DNA of 64,000 nucleotides, taken from NCBI GenBank assembly GCA_002409325.1, contig DHUU01000018.1, positions 1 through 64,000 of the forward strand. The letters are read 5' to 3'. Shown here piece by piece: positions 7,483 to 15,509 of this stretch. The notes beneath the pieces were generated by a model. That model had not been told where the DNA came from. It did not search any database and worked only from the letters and a program-made list of their open reading frames with translations. Source of the stretch: Bacteroidales bacterium UBA5226 (lineage in GTDB: Bacteria; Bacteroidota; Bacteroidia; Bacteroidales; UBA932). Each line of letters begins with the position of its first letter. The first letter of the stretch is position 1. The translations under genes and the position numbers were made by a program.

Positions 7483-8435
7483 ACAGGTATTTCAATATGT
7501 GCATAAAACCCTTTCCCCTGAGACGAATCCACGGAAACAGACCCGTCCAGCGACGTGACACGGGAATAGATGTTATCCAGTCCCATACCGGAAAAAGACG
7601 GATCCTGTCCAAAAAAACATCCGGGCTTCATACCTTTCCCGTCGTCCCGGTAATCGACCATAAGTCGGTGGTTCAGCTCTTCCTTTAATCCCAGTTCTAT
7701 GGTTTCCGCACCGGCGTGTTTCACGCTGTTGTTCAATAATTCGGTAACTATCCGGTAGACATTGATTTCCACATCGTAATTGTACCTTTTGGCAGAAATG
7801 TCGGAGTGTAAAACCACTTTTATGGGGGAATTGGCAAACAGTTGTTTCGTAAGTGTTTCTATTGCCTTAACCAATCCGAAATTTTTCAGAAGATGCGGAC
7901 TCAGGTGATTGGATATTTCCCGAAGCGTAACTATTGCCTCGTCAATTACCGTACATGTCTGTTCTACTATCTTCCGGTTTTCCGGATTCATTTTTTTGGT
8001 ATCAGCTGAGCTTATAATCATTTTTACCGAAGATAACAGCGGACCCATTCCGTCGTGCAAGTCTCCGGCAATGGTACGACGGGCGTTTTCTTCGCCTTGA
8101 ATAATCCCCATCAGCATTCGTTTTTCACTCGTCTTGCGCATAGCCTCCAATTGGTCCTGAAGATTGAAAATCTGCCTGATATAATAGAGGCTTATGAGCA
8201 TCAGGATGGAAATCAGAATACCCAGCCAGCTGTTAACCTCCTCTTTGGCAATAATTTTGGTCTGCCAGAAAAATGATGAAAATTCAACCAGCCTTTCCAG
8301 CGCCATCAGGACAAAGGCTATTGAGATAAGAATCCACGACACATTGTACCTGGTCCTGCGCACCATACTGACTGCCACAATGGCTGTTGACAGTTGAATG
8401 ATCATAGACAGGAATAATGCAATTTTAAAAAACAT
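7479..8435 (-). CDS. Membrane sensor histidine kinase (HisKA_3)
   Basis: The sensor partner of the adjacent response regulator. Three hydrophobic segments fill roughly the first 100 residues with almost no extracytoplasmic loop, so the signal is probably sensed in the membrane or cytoplasm. A HisKA_3 dimerisation domain with the phospho-acceptor His in GDLHDGMGP follows, then an ATPase domain (N-box ELLNNSVKHA, DDGKG, and GMGLDNI). The frame stays open 20 codons further upstream to 8495, but that extension would encode the terminator hairpin at 8464-8490. The ATG at 8435 is therefore chosen (318 aa). Confidence 0.9.
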   Translation of the reverse strand: MFFKIALFLSMIIQLSTAIVAVSMVRRTRYNVSWILISIAFVLMALERLVEFSSFFWQTKIIAKEEVNSWLGILISILMLISLYYIRQIFNLQDQLEAMRKTSEKRMLMGIIQGEENARRTIAGDLHDGMGPLLSSVKMIISSADTKKMNPENRKIVEQTCTVIDEAIVTLREISNHLSPHLLKNFGLVKAIETLTKQLFANSPIKVVLHSDISAKRYNYDVEINVYRIVTELLNNSVKHAGAETIELGLKEELNHRLMVDYRDDGKGMKPGCFFGQDPSFSGMGLDNIYSRVTSLDGSVSVDSSQGKGFYAHIEIPV

Positions 8436-8454
8436 TTTTCTTGTAAAATTAGTA

Positions 8455-8490
8455 TAAAATAAAAAAGCCGCTCCTGTAATGAGCGGCTTT
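8455..8490 (-). terminator. Intrinsic terminator after the 8512-9336 lipoprotein gene
   Basis: The arms 8464-8473 and 8481-8490 (AAAGCCGCTC / GAGCGGCTTT) form a perfect 10-bp stem with a 7-nt loop. Read on the minus strand it ends in a run of T, 22 nt past the lipoprotein stop codon. It separates that gene from the sensor kinase gene. Confidence 0.88.
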
Positions 8491-8511
8491 CGCACAATTA
8501 GGTTTTAAGTA

Positions 8512-9336
8512 TCAGTCAAGCAGCTTGTTCCGTCCGTCAGCAATAACTACTGCCAGTGTGTTCAGTTGTTCTTCAAGCTGTTTGACGTTAATGGCATTGA
8601 TGACATTCAGCGGTTCGAGGATACCGCGGATCGATTCCAGTTCCGGATGATAGGGCATCAGGGATTTAATGCCTTCCACAACCAGCAGGAACCTGTAGGA
8701 AACCTCGGAAGCTGTCTGGTCATTGAAATAGGTGATATAACGGGGTATGTCCAGGCTGGTTATATACAATGATTCCATAATCCCTGCTGCGATAGTTTCA
8801 AAGAATAAATGCATTTGCTCCTTCCCCAGTTGTTCCTTACCCATGGTTACAATCCAGGAGTTCACGTCTAAAGCGTTTACTTCTACCTTGATCTCTGCCC
8901 CTTCCATGAGCGACACATTATCGGTGTCGACCATCAGTTGTGCTATCACCTTGTCATACTCTTCCAGCGGCATCTCGTATAACTGGGCTATCTCACGGTC
9001 CACTGCATAAACAGCCAGGGCCCTGCATTTCTGGTTCAGGGTAATCAGTTCATTCACCCTGGCAAGTGGCATAAGGTACGTGGGTTTGACCCTCTTTTCG
9101 CGGTCGGTAAGAACCAGTGTCCCTTCATCTATGGCTTTCATATGGGGCATAACACCCAATTGCTGGAATCCGGCGATCAGTGAATCAATTTTAATAATTA
9201 AATCCTGTGTCAGGTATTGCTCCTGCAAAGAAACGTCTGATTTTGTGCCGGCATCTTTCTTTTTGGAAGCAGTGTTGCCACAAGCACCCAATATAAGTGC
9301 AGAGGCGAACAATAGCGCGATGGCGATTTTTCTCAT
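8512..9336 (-). CDS. Lipoprotein of unknown function
   Basis: I do not recognise this family. The ATG at 9336 gives 274 residues with a clean lipoprotein signal (MRKIAIALLFASALILGAC, lipidated Cys at 19) followed by a Lys/Asp/Ser linker. The mature part is mostly helical and acidic, with no repeats or transmembrane segments. Sixteen codons further upstream remain open, but they only push charged residues in front of the signal. The gene has its own likely -7 box (9382-9389) and an intrinsic terminator, so it is probably monocistronic. It follows the ABC exporter gene after 68 nt. It is likely anchored in the inner or outer membrane, facing the periplasm. Confidence 0.8.
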   Translation of the reverse strand: MRKIAIALLFASALILGACGNTASKKKDAGTKSDVSLQEQYLTQDLIIKIDSLIAGFQQLGVMPHMKAIDEGTLVLTDREKRVKPTYLMPLARVNELITLNQKCRALAVYAVDREIAQLYEMPLEEYDKVIAQLMVDTDNVSLMEGAEIKVEVNALDVNSWIVTMGKEQLGKEQMHLFFETIAAGIMESLYITSLDIPRYITYFNDQTASEVSYRFLLVVEGIKSLMPYHPELESIRGILEPLNVINAINVKQLEEQLNTLAVVIADGRNKLLD

Positions 9337-9381
9337 ATTTAGGTCTTTTTGAATGTTGATAATATTTCCGGAATAATCGTA

Positions 9382-9389
9382 CAAATATA
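9382..9389 (-). promoter_or_regulatory. -7 box of the lipoprotein gene
   Basis: TATATTTG on the minus strand matches TAnnTTTG exactly, 45 nt before the ATG at 9336. No clear -33 TTG is seen at the usual spacing. Confidence 0.45.
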
Positions 9390-9403
9390 AAAAAAACCCG
9401 GTA

Positions 9404-12322
9404 TTATGTGCTTTGCTTTCGCATAAACCTGGCTGGAAATTCGAAAAACAAGGCCAGTGATGTCAATACAGCCATCAGTCCCAGAACCCCCAGGTTGTAC
9501 CAGAGGGTGGAAATTTTCCACGCACCCAGGATTTTCACATGGCTGTAAAAGGGAGCACGGCCATCACGGGTTGAAGGCTCCAGGTAGATGTGCCCCACCC
9601 GGGGAACAATCACATGGTCCGCCAGCCTGTACATACGCGTACTGGATGTGTTGAGTACCAGGTCCTGCAGAAACAGGTTGTGGTTGTTTTTTTTCAGCGC
9701 CAGCAATCCCTCCCGGCCCGTTTCTTCCAATAATTCCCGGTTCAACCTGTCTATGGCGTGTGTATAACGCAACGAGCTGCCTGACAATGCCTTGTCTGCC
9801 TGTTTGAAATAACCGTCCAGGGCTTCATAAAGTTCTGCAGACCATGAATCCACCGGATAAGTGAACCGTTCTAGCCCGGTAACCATAGCCAGTTTGGGAA
9901 TTCCGCCCATAATGACACGGAGTCTTTGCGGATCCACCGCGCTCTTCTTAAAGTATTCATCCTGTGCTATTTCCATCTGGCTCTGCAATTCCTCCAGAAA
10001 TCCGAGACGGTAATACTGTGCCCTGAATTTTTCCTTTTCGTCTTCAAAAAAATGTTTCATGTAGGGATTGTACATGTACGAACTTACCGCCAAGGCTTCG
10101 AAGGCCCAGCGTGAAGGGATGACTTCGCCAATAAAGGGTACGTTCCCTGTTTTACTCGAAGGATTCAGGTCGTCAAACTTGACTACCAGGCCGCACAATA
10201 GGATCTGGGGGATGAGCAGCAAAGGAATGGTTATATAGATGGCCACTATGGAGCTTAAAGATTGGGAAAGGACCAGCCCGGTAAGGTTGGCCACAAAGGC
10301 CGAGGCAAAAAGAATGACCCACCAGATGCCCAGCATGCCGTGTATTCCCATAATGGCATGCCCCACCAGGATAAATAAGAGCGTCTGGATAAGTGAAAGT
10401 CCTGCCAGGAAGACGATCTTTGACCAGATATACCCGTTGTGACTCAGGCGCAGGAAACGTTCCCGCTTGAGCAGGGAACGGTCTTTAAAGATTTCCTCTG
10501 CGCTAACGCTCATGCCCATGAATATGGCCACAATAACGGCCATGAAAAAGAACGAGACCAGGTTCTTGTTATCCATGACGGTGTACCCCGTCTCGGGGGC
10601 ATACCGGGTGAGCATGGCTACTATGGCTGCCAGCAAAGGAGCTTCCAGCAGCGAAATGAGCAAATACTGCGTATTGGCTTTCTTTGTTTGTAGGTTACGT
10701 TCCAGGAATATTAGGAATTGTTTCCAGGGAGAGGGTTTTTTCTGTTTAGTAACGGGGACATCCCGTATTTGTTGTTTTTCCTGCTCCTGTCTTGATTCCA
10801 GGTATTTGTTATGCCATTCCTCCGGGCTTATGCGGCGTTTTTCGGTAAGTCGCCCGGTTTCGTCCAGTGATTTGGAATCCAGAATGTTGAGAATAATCTC
10901 GGGATTCACATTTCCGCATGTGGCACACATGCTCGTTTGCGCATCGGCGTGTTGGGCGGCCTGCTTGAAATACGTAACGGCCTCTATGGGATTCCCGTCA
11001 AAAACCGGGTATCCCCCCTTGTCCAGTAGCCACAGGCGGTCAAACAATTTGTAAATATCCGAGGACGGCTGGTGGATGTTGACCACAATGAGCCGGCCTC
11101 TGAACGTTTGTTCTTTCAGTAAATTAATGACCTTTTCCGAGTCCGAGGAGCTCAGGCCCGAAGTGGGTTCGTCCAAAAACAGTACCGCCGGTTCCCTGAT
11201 CAGCTCCAGCGCTATGTTGAGTCTTTTGCGTTGTCCCCCGCTGATTGTCTTGTTCAGCGCCGAGCCCACTTTCAGGTCTCTGGTAGCGGCAAGGCCCAGG
11301 TCTGTAAGCACTTCCATCACTTTATTTTCCAACCATGCAGGGGACATCCCGTCAAAACAAAGCCTGGCGGTATACCACAGGTTCTGAAATACCGTCAGTT
11401 CTTCTATCAGCAGGTCATCCTGTGGAACAAAGCCGACGAGCTTTTGCACAAGCGGTTCTTCAATGGAGTGGCCATTTAGCAGGATCTGTCCTTCCTGCGG
11501 CCGGATATTTCCGTTGAGCAAGCCCAGCAACGTGGATTTTCCTACCCCGCTTCCCCCCATGATGGCTACCAGCTGTCCCGATCTGAGGGTAAAGGAGAAG
11601 TTGTGCATCCCGTTTTCGCTGCGTGGAAAGCGGAATTCAATACCCTGACCCGCCAGTTCGATGGGGGCGCTGGTGGTATCCCTTGTCTGAAAAAGAGATT
11701 GCACATTGCTGTAATACAGTGGATCCCCGTGTTTTCCCTTCATAACCGAGCTTTGTTGCCACAGCTGGAACGTGTCCTGCAATACCGGGACATCGTTCAT
11801 CATCACCTGGTCATTTCCCCGGTAAGTAAAAGCAATCACATTCTTTCCAGGCAGGTCTATCAGCCGCAATATCCCTTCCCAGCCTTGCGGCCTGAAGCTG
11901 CGTACCCGGTCAGTCTCTCCGTCCAGTACAAAAGCCCTGAAGTGCATGAGTTCTTGATCGGTCACATTAAAATGAGTGCCTACTTTATGAAAAAGATCTT
12001 CCTGCTTCAGAAACCCTTCCCTGTTAATGGAGGAAAACTCCATGAAACGCAGCAGGAGCAAAGATTGTTCTGAAGATTCAATATTTTTGCGCAATCCTTC
12101 GCATACAGATTCTATGATCTTGTCCTTGTCCAGATCCGGAGACAACTCATAAAGGTCGGTAAGATCCCTGTACAGGCCCAGATAGGTTTCCCTGCGGCGT
12201 ATGCCAAAGTGCTGGTCAAGATAGGCAGCAATGAGTTTTGCTGCCCGCTCTTTGTCAATCCCGGCCAAAGCCCCGAATAAGGCAAAAAGATTGAGCAGTC
12301 CCGATAAAATTATCTCATTCAT
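9404..12322 (-). CDS. TerB-like/ABC-2 fused transporter
   Basis: A single-chain ABC half-transporter of the ABCG arrangement, 972 residues long. Residues about 1-130 look like an all-helical TerB-like domain. Residues 135-230 are beta-rich and unassigned. The nucleotide-binding domain starts near 225, with Walker A GGSGVGKS (256-263), ISGGQRKR and LFLDEPTSG. A cytoplasmic linker carries a CATC pair. An ABC-2 type membrane domain spans about 565-780, then comes a long soluble insertion and a last transmembrane helix near the C-terminus. The substrate is unknown. It overlaps the VanZ-like gene by 4 nt and closes a seven-gene overlapping operon. It must dimerise to have two ATP sites. Confidence 0.87.
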   Translation of the reverse strand: MNEIILSGLLNLFALFGALAGIDKERAAKLIAAYLDQHFGIRRRETYLGLYRDLTDLYELSPDLDKDKIIESVCEGLRKNIESSEQSLLLLRFMEFSSINREGFLKQEDLFHKVGTHFNVTDQELMHFRAFVLDGETDRVRSFRPQGWEGILRLIDLPGKNVIAFTYRGNDQVMMNDVPVLQDTFQLWQQSSVMKGKHGDPLYYSNVQSLFQTRDTTSAPIELAGQGIEFRFPRSENGMHNFSFTLRSGQLVAIMGGSGVGKSTLLGLLNGNIRPQEGQILLNGHSIEEPLVQKLVGFVPQDDLLIEELTVFQNLWYTARLCFDGMSPAWLENKVMEVLTDLGLAATRDLKVGSALNKTISGGQRKRLNIALELIREPAVLFLDEPTSGLSSSDSEKVINLLKEQTFRGRLIVVNIHQPSSDIYKLFDRLWLLDKGGYPVFDGNPIEAVTYFKQAAQHADAQTSMCATCGNVNPEIILNILDSKSLDETGRLTEKRRISPEEWHNKYLESRQEQEKQQIRDVPVTKQKKPSPWKQFLIFLERNLQTKKANTQYLLISLLEAPLLAAIVAMLTRYAPETGYTVMDNKNLVSFFFMAVIVAIFMGMSVSAEEIFKDRSLLKRERFLRLSHNGYIWSKIVFLAGLSLIQTLLFILVGHAIMGIHGMLGIWWVILFASAFVANLTGLVLSQSLSSIVAIYITIPLLLIPQILLCGLVVKFDDLNPSSKTGNVPFIGEVIPSRWAFEALAVSSYMYNPYMKHFFEDEKEKFRAQYYRLGFLEELQSQMEIAQDEYFKKSAVDPQRLRVIMGGIPKLAMVTGLERFTYPVDSWSAELYEALDGYFKQADKALSGSSLRYTHAIDRLNRELLEETGREGLLALKKNNHNLFLQDLVLNTSSTRMYRLADHVIVPRVGHIYLEPSTRDGRAPFYSHVKILGAWKISTLWYNLGVLGLMAVLTSLALFFEFPARFMRKQST

Positions 12323-12750
12323 TTTCGTTTCTTTCTTTCACCAGAAAAAAACAGCAACATTAAGGGAATACCAAGGACACTTCCTACAATATCTGCCGCC
12401 ACATCGGAAATATCCCCGGTTCTGTACGGGAGGTAATGCTGGATGATTTCTGTTATCACGCCAAAAATAAGCCCGGACCAGAATATGACAATCTTTGTGA
12501 TTACCAGGCGGGGCCTTACGGCTCCCCAGGCAAGGGGAATAATGGGAATAAACAGCAGTGTATGGATGATCTTATCGGGCAACACATCTAGCAGGGAGGC
12601 CAGCCATAAAATCATTCCGGTTTTCTTGAATTCTGGCAGGGTATCTCCCTTGACAAACAAAAGATACGTGCATCCCCCCAGGTAAAGCACCAGGAGAAAG
12701 ATCATCAAAATCCTTCCGATTCCTTTCTTTATGTCAGTTTTCCGAGCCAA
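12319..12750 (-). CDS. VanZ-like small membrane protein
   Basis: A small integral membrane protein of the VanZ-like family; its biochemical role is not known. About four hydrophobic helices are visible: MIFLLVLYLGGCTYLLF, the segment around IIHTLLFIPIIPLAWG, LVITKIVIFWSGLIFGVITE, and the C-terminal IVGSVLGIPLMLLFF. The typical E-x-x-Q motif (EIIQHYLP) and a DISDVAADIVG stretch are present. The frame opens with TTG at 12750, overlapping glyS by 22 nt. The first in-frame ATG is at 12705 and would remove the N-terminal charged part, so the start is uncertain. It is co-transcribed with glyS and the ABC exporter gene. Confidence 0.8.
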   Translation of the reverse strand: MARKTDIKKGIGRILMIFLLVLYLGGCTYLLFVKGDTLPEFKKTGMILWLASLLDVLPDKIIHTLLFIPIIPLAWGAVRPRLVITKIVIFWSGLIFGVITEIIQHYLPYRTGDISDVAADIVGSVLGIPLMLLFFSGERKKRK

Positions 12751-14273
12751 TTCCTGCTGTTTAATTTTTCATCCAGAATACCGGGCAGGTTCTCTACCGG
12801 AACCCTTTCCTGGAGCATGGTATCCCTGTCCCTGATGGTTACGGTGTTATCTTCCAGGGTCTGATGGTCTACTGTTATGCAAAGGGGAGTGCCTATGGCA
12901 TCCATCCTGCGGTAGCGTTTTCCTATGCTGTCCTTCTCGTCATAAAGGCAGGCGTGATCCAGGCGGAGTGTTTTGAGAATCTGCTGTGCCACCTCGGGCA
13001 ATCCGTCCTTTTTGACCAGAGGAAAAACCCCCAGCTTAACAGGGGCCAGTATGTGGGGTATACTCAATACCACCCGGATTTCACCGTCTTCAAGTTCCTC
13101 TTCCCGGTACGAGGCGGACAATACAGCCAGGAACGTCCGGTCCAGGCCAATGGAAGTCTCTACCACATAGGGAACATAGCTTTCATTTGTTTCCGGGTCA
13201 AAATACCGCAATTTACGGCCCGAGAATTCTTCATGGCGCGAGAGATCATAATCAGTCCGGGAATGGATCCCTTCCAGTTCCTTGAACCCAAAAGGAAACT
13301 GAAATTCAATGTCACAGGCGGCATTGGCATAGTGGGCCAGCTTGTCATGATTGTGGAACCGGTACATTTCCCCTCCCAGGCCCAGTGACAAATGCCAGCG
13401 AAGGCGCATGTCCTTCCAGTACTCATACCACTTCATCTCTTCACCTGGTTTGACAAAGAACTGCATTTCCATCTGTTCAAATTCGCGCATTCTGAAAATG
13501 AATTGCCTGGCCACTATTTCGTTCCGGAAGGCCTTCCCGGTCTGTGCTATGCCAAAGGGAACCTTCATGCGGCCGCTTTTCTGTACATTCAGAAAGTTCA
13601 CAAAGATTCCCTGGGCCGTTTCGGGCCTGAGAAAGACCTGGGATGCCCCTTCGCCGGTGCTCCCCAGCTGGGTGCTGAACATCAGGTTAAACTGTCGCAC
13701 CTCGGTCCAGTTCCTGGTCCCCGAAACCGGGCAGACGATCCCGCAATCAATGATGAGCTGGCGCAATCCCGTCAGATCGTTCTCGTTCAGGGCCCTGATC
13801 ATCTTTTCCTGGACCTGGTTGATCTTTGTCTGTTCCCTAAGCACATTGGGATTGGTGGCGCGGAATTTCGTTTCTTCAAATTGTTCCCCGAACCGTTTCT
13901 GGCCTTTGGCCACTTCTTTGTTAATTTTGTCTTCCAGTCTGGCCAGGTAATCTTCCAGCAACACATCGGCCCGGTATCTTTTTTTGGAATCTTTATTGTC
14001 TATCAGCGGATCGTTGAAGGCGGCCACATGCCCGCTGGCTTCCCATATCTTTGGATGCATGAAGATTGCCGAGTCCAGCCCCACAATATTGTCGTGCATT
14101 CGGACCAGTGAATCCCACCAGTACTTCCTGATGTTGTTCTTGAGCTCCACTCCGTTCTGTCCATAATCGTACACGGCGCTTAACCCGTCGTATATCTCGC
14201 TGGAGGGAAATATGAATCCGTATTCCTTGGCGTGGGCAATAATGTTTTTGAATAAATCGTCCTGTGTCATCAT
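12729..14273 (-). CDS. glyS: Glycyl-tRNA synthetase (single-chain type)
   Basis: Charges tRNA-Gly with glycine in the cytoplasm. The 514-residue protein is the single-chain (alpha2) class II enzyme, not the bacterial alpha2beta2 form. Visible signatures include the N-terminal SSEIYDGLSAVYDYG stretch, the motif 2 region FRNEIVARQFIFRMREFEQME, the segment SRTDYDLSRH, motif 3 around VVETSIGLDRTFLAV, and a C-terminal anticodon-binding domain from about residue 410. It starts with two adjacent ATGs and overlaps folK by 4 nt, so translation is coupled. The length fits the family. Confidence 0.96.
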   Translation of the reverse strand: MMTQDDLFKNIIAHAKEYGFIFPSSEIYDGLSAVYDYGQNGVELKNNIRKYWWDSLVRMHDNIVGLDSAIFMHPKIWEASGHVAAFNDPLIDNKDSKKRYRADVLLEDYLARLEDKINKEVAKGQKRFGEQFEETKFRATNPNVLREQTKINQVQEKMIRALNENDLTGLRQLIIDCGIVCPVSGTRNWTEVRQFNLMFSTQLGSTGEGASQVFLRPETAQGIFVNFLNVQKSGRMKVPFGIAQTGKAFRNEIVARQFIFRMREFEQMEMQFFVKPGEEMKWYEYWKDMRLRWHLSLGLGGEMYRFHNHDKLAHYANAACDIEFQFPFGFKELEGIHSRTDYDLSRHEEFSGRKLRYFDPETNESYVPYVVETSIGLDRTFLAVLSASYREEELEDGEIRVVLSIPHILAPVKLGVFPLVKKDGLPEVAQQILKTLRLDHACLYDEKDSIGKRYRRMDAIGTPLCITVDHQTLEDNTVTIRDRDTMLQERVPVENLPGILDEKLNSRNWLGKLT

Positions 14274-14734
14274 TTCGTAAAAAAGTCCTGCAAAGATAGA
14301 CTTTTTGGGAGAATCTCTTCCAGCAGGTCCCTGGTAAAATCCCGGTCCTCTAGCTGGGGGTGCGGCAGAGTGAGCCTTTGAGAGTCCATTGTCAAATTGT
14401 CATACAAAAGTATATCAATGTCTATCAGACGAGAAACGTAGGTTTGTCCGACTTTTGCAGGGGGCTCTTGCCCCGGCCGTACCCTGCCCAGTTTTTTTTC
14501 GATTTCCAAACAATGATCCAGTAGCTCTTCCGGGCCTAGCTGGGTCTCCAGGCACAAGGCCTGGTTCAGGAAAGGAGGAACGGGAATGGTAAAGCCCCAG
14601 GGTTCTGTTTCCTTCCGGGTGGAAACGGCCGTGATAGTACCCAGGGCATGCAAGGCTTGCAAGGCCTGTTCCAGCAGGGTATCCCGGTTACCCAGGTTGC
14701 TTCCCAAAAGAAGGTACGTCGTATGCATAGGCAT
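14270..14734 (-). CDS. folK: HPPK, folate pathway
   Basis: Transfers pyrophosphate from ATP to 6-hydroxymethyl-7,8-dihydropterin ahead of dihydropteroate synthase. The 154 residues show the family features: LLLGSNLGNR at the N-terminus, the EPWGF substrate loop, FLNQALCLETQL, and the ligand-binding RLIDIDILLYD plus LPHPQLEDRDF. The length is normal. An alternative ATG two codons downstream (14728) is equally possible. It lies between the SufT-like gene (6-nt gap) and glyS (4-nt overlap). The later folate genes thyA and folA are about 46 kb away in this window. Confidence 0.95.
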   Translation of the reverse strand: MPMHTTYLLLGSNLGNRDTLLEQALQALHALGTITAVSTRKETEPWGFTIPVPPFLNQALCLETQLGPEELLDHCLEIEKKLGRVRPGQEPPAKVGQTYVSRLIDIDILLYDNLTMDSQRLTLPHPQLEDRDFTRDLLEEILPKSLSLQDFFTK

Positions 14735-14740
14735 CCTGTA

Positions 14741-15070
14741 TCAGTACATTCCGTAAAGACCGGTGTCAAGCAGGGCTTCTTCGCTCATGCGGGAGGGATC
14801 CCAGGGGGGATCAAAAGTCAGGTTTATTGACGCCCGGGATACGCCTGGGACATGGCTAACAGTAAACCTTGCCTCTTCTATCACCTGTTCCGCCATGGGG
14901 CAATTGGGGGCCGTAAGTGTCATTGTAACGGTTACCGGATGCCCTTTATCCTCCTTATCGCCTATCTCAATGCCGTAGATAAGGCCCAGGTCCACAATGT
15001 TGACCGGGATTTCCGGGTCAAAAATCTGTCTCAGCGCCTGTCTTATATTATTTTCCAGTTCACTTTCCAT
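14741..15070 (-). CDS. MIP18/DUF59 (SufT-like) Fe-S assembly factor
   Basis: A small cytoplasmic protein that helps mature iron-sulfur proteins. From the ATG at 15070 it has 109 residues with the DUF59 signatures DPEIPVNIVDLGLIYG, the conserved Cys in APNCPMAEQV, and a C-terminal DPPWDPSRMSEEA stretch. The frame is open to 15106, but the preceding residues are not family-like. The chosen start overlaps sufE by 11 nt. Its place beside sufS and sufE supports a role in the SUF route. The sufBCD scaffold genes are not in this window. PaaD-type proteins are related, but there is no phenylacetate locus here. Confidence 0.9.
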   Translation of the reverse strand: MESELENNIRQALRQIFDPEIPVNIVDLGLIYGIEIGDKEDKGHPVTVTMTLTAPNCPMAEQVIEEARFTVSHVPGVSRASINLTFDPPWDPSRMSEEALLDTGLYGMY

Positions 15071-15497
15071 GTTCTTTTGTGTTCTCTGTATTGGCAGCCA
15101 GGGCATATAGCCGTATCTGCTCTATCATGGACAACAGTCCGTTGGCCCGCGTTGGGGAGAGGTGCTCCTTCAAACCGATTTTTTGAATGAAAGACAGGTC
15201 TGCGTCCAGGATTTCACCGGGGGTTTGCCCAGAGAAAACCTGTACCAGCAGTGAAATAATTCCTTTAGTGATGAGGGCGTCGCTGTCGGCCCGGAAATGA
15301 AGCTTTCCGTTTTCCCTGCTCACCGCAAGCCACACCCTGGACTGGCATCCCCTGATCAGGTTTTTTTCCGTACGGGAATTTTCTTCCAGCGGGGGCAGTT
15401 TTTTCCCCAGCTCAATGAGGTATTCGTATTTGTCCATCCAATCCTCCAGAAAGGAGAACTCCTCTACAATTTGTGTCTGTTTGTCTTCAATAGTCAT
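15060..15497 (-). CDS. sufE: SufE sulfur acceptor
   Basis: Accepts persulfide sulfur from the cysteine desulfurase SufS and passes it to the scaffold. The 145 residues include the acceptor Cys at position 51 in LIRGCQSRVWL, the preceding YEYLIELGKKLP helix, and the GLKEHLSPTRANGL segment with a conserved Arg. The length and residue order match the family. The gene begins 12 nt after sufS ends and overlaps the SufT-like gene, in keeping with one transcript. Confidence 0.96.
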   Translation of the reverse strand: MTIEDKQTQIVEEFSFLEDWMDKYEYLIELGKKLPPLEENSRTEKNLIRGCQSRVWLAVSRENGKLHFRADSDALITKGIISLLVQVFSGQTPGEILDADLSFIQKIGLKEHLSPTRANGLLSMIEQIRLYALAANTENTKEHGK

Positions 15498-15509
15498 GAT
15501 ATAACGGGA

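Noticed and set aside
8436..8495. Upstream extension of the sensor kinase to 8495
   Set aside because: The extra 20 codons would be made from the terminator hairpin of the neighbouring gene and add no family features; the ATG at 8435 is better.
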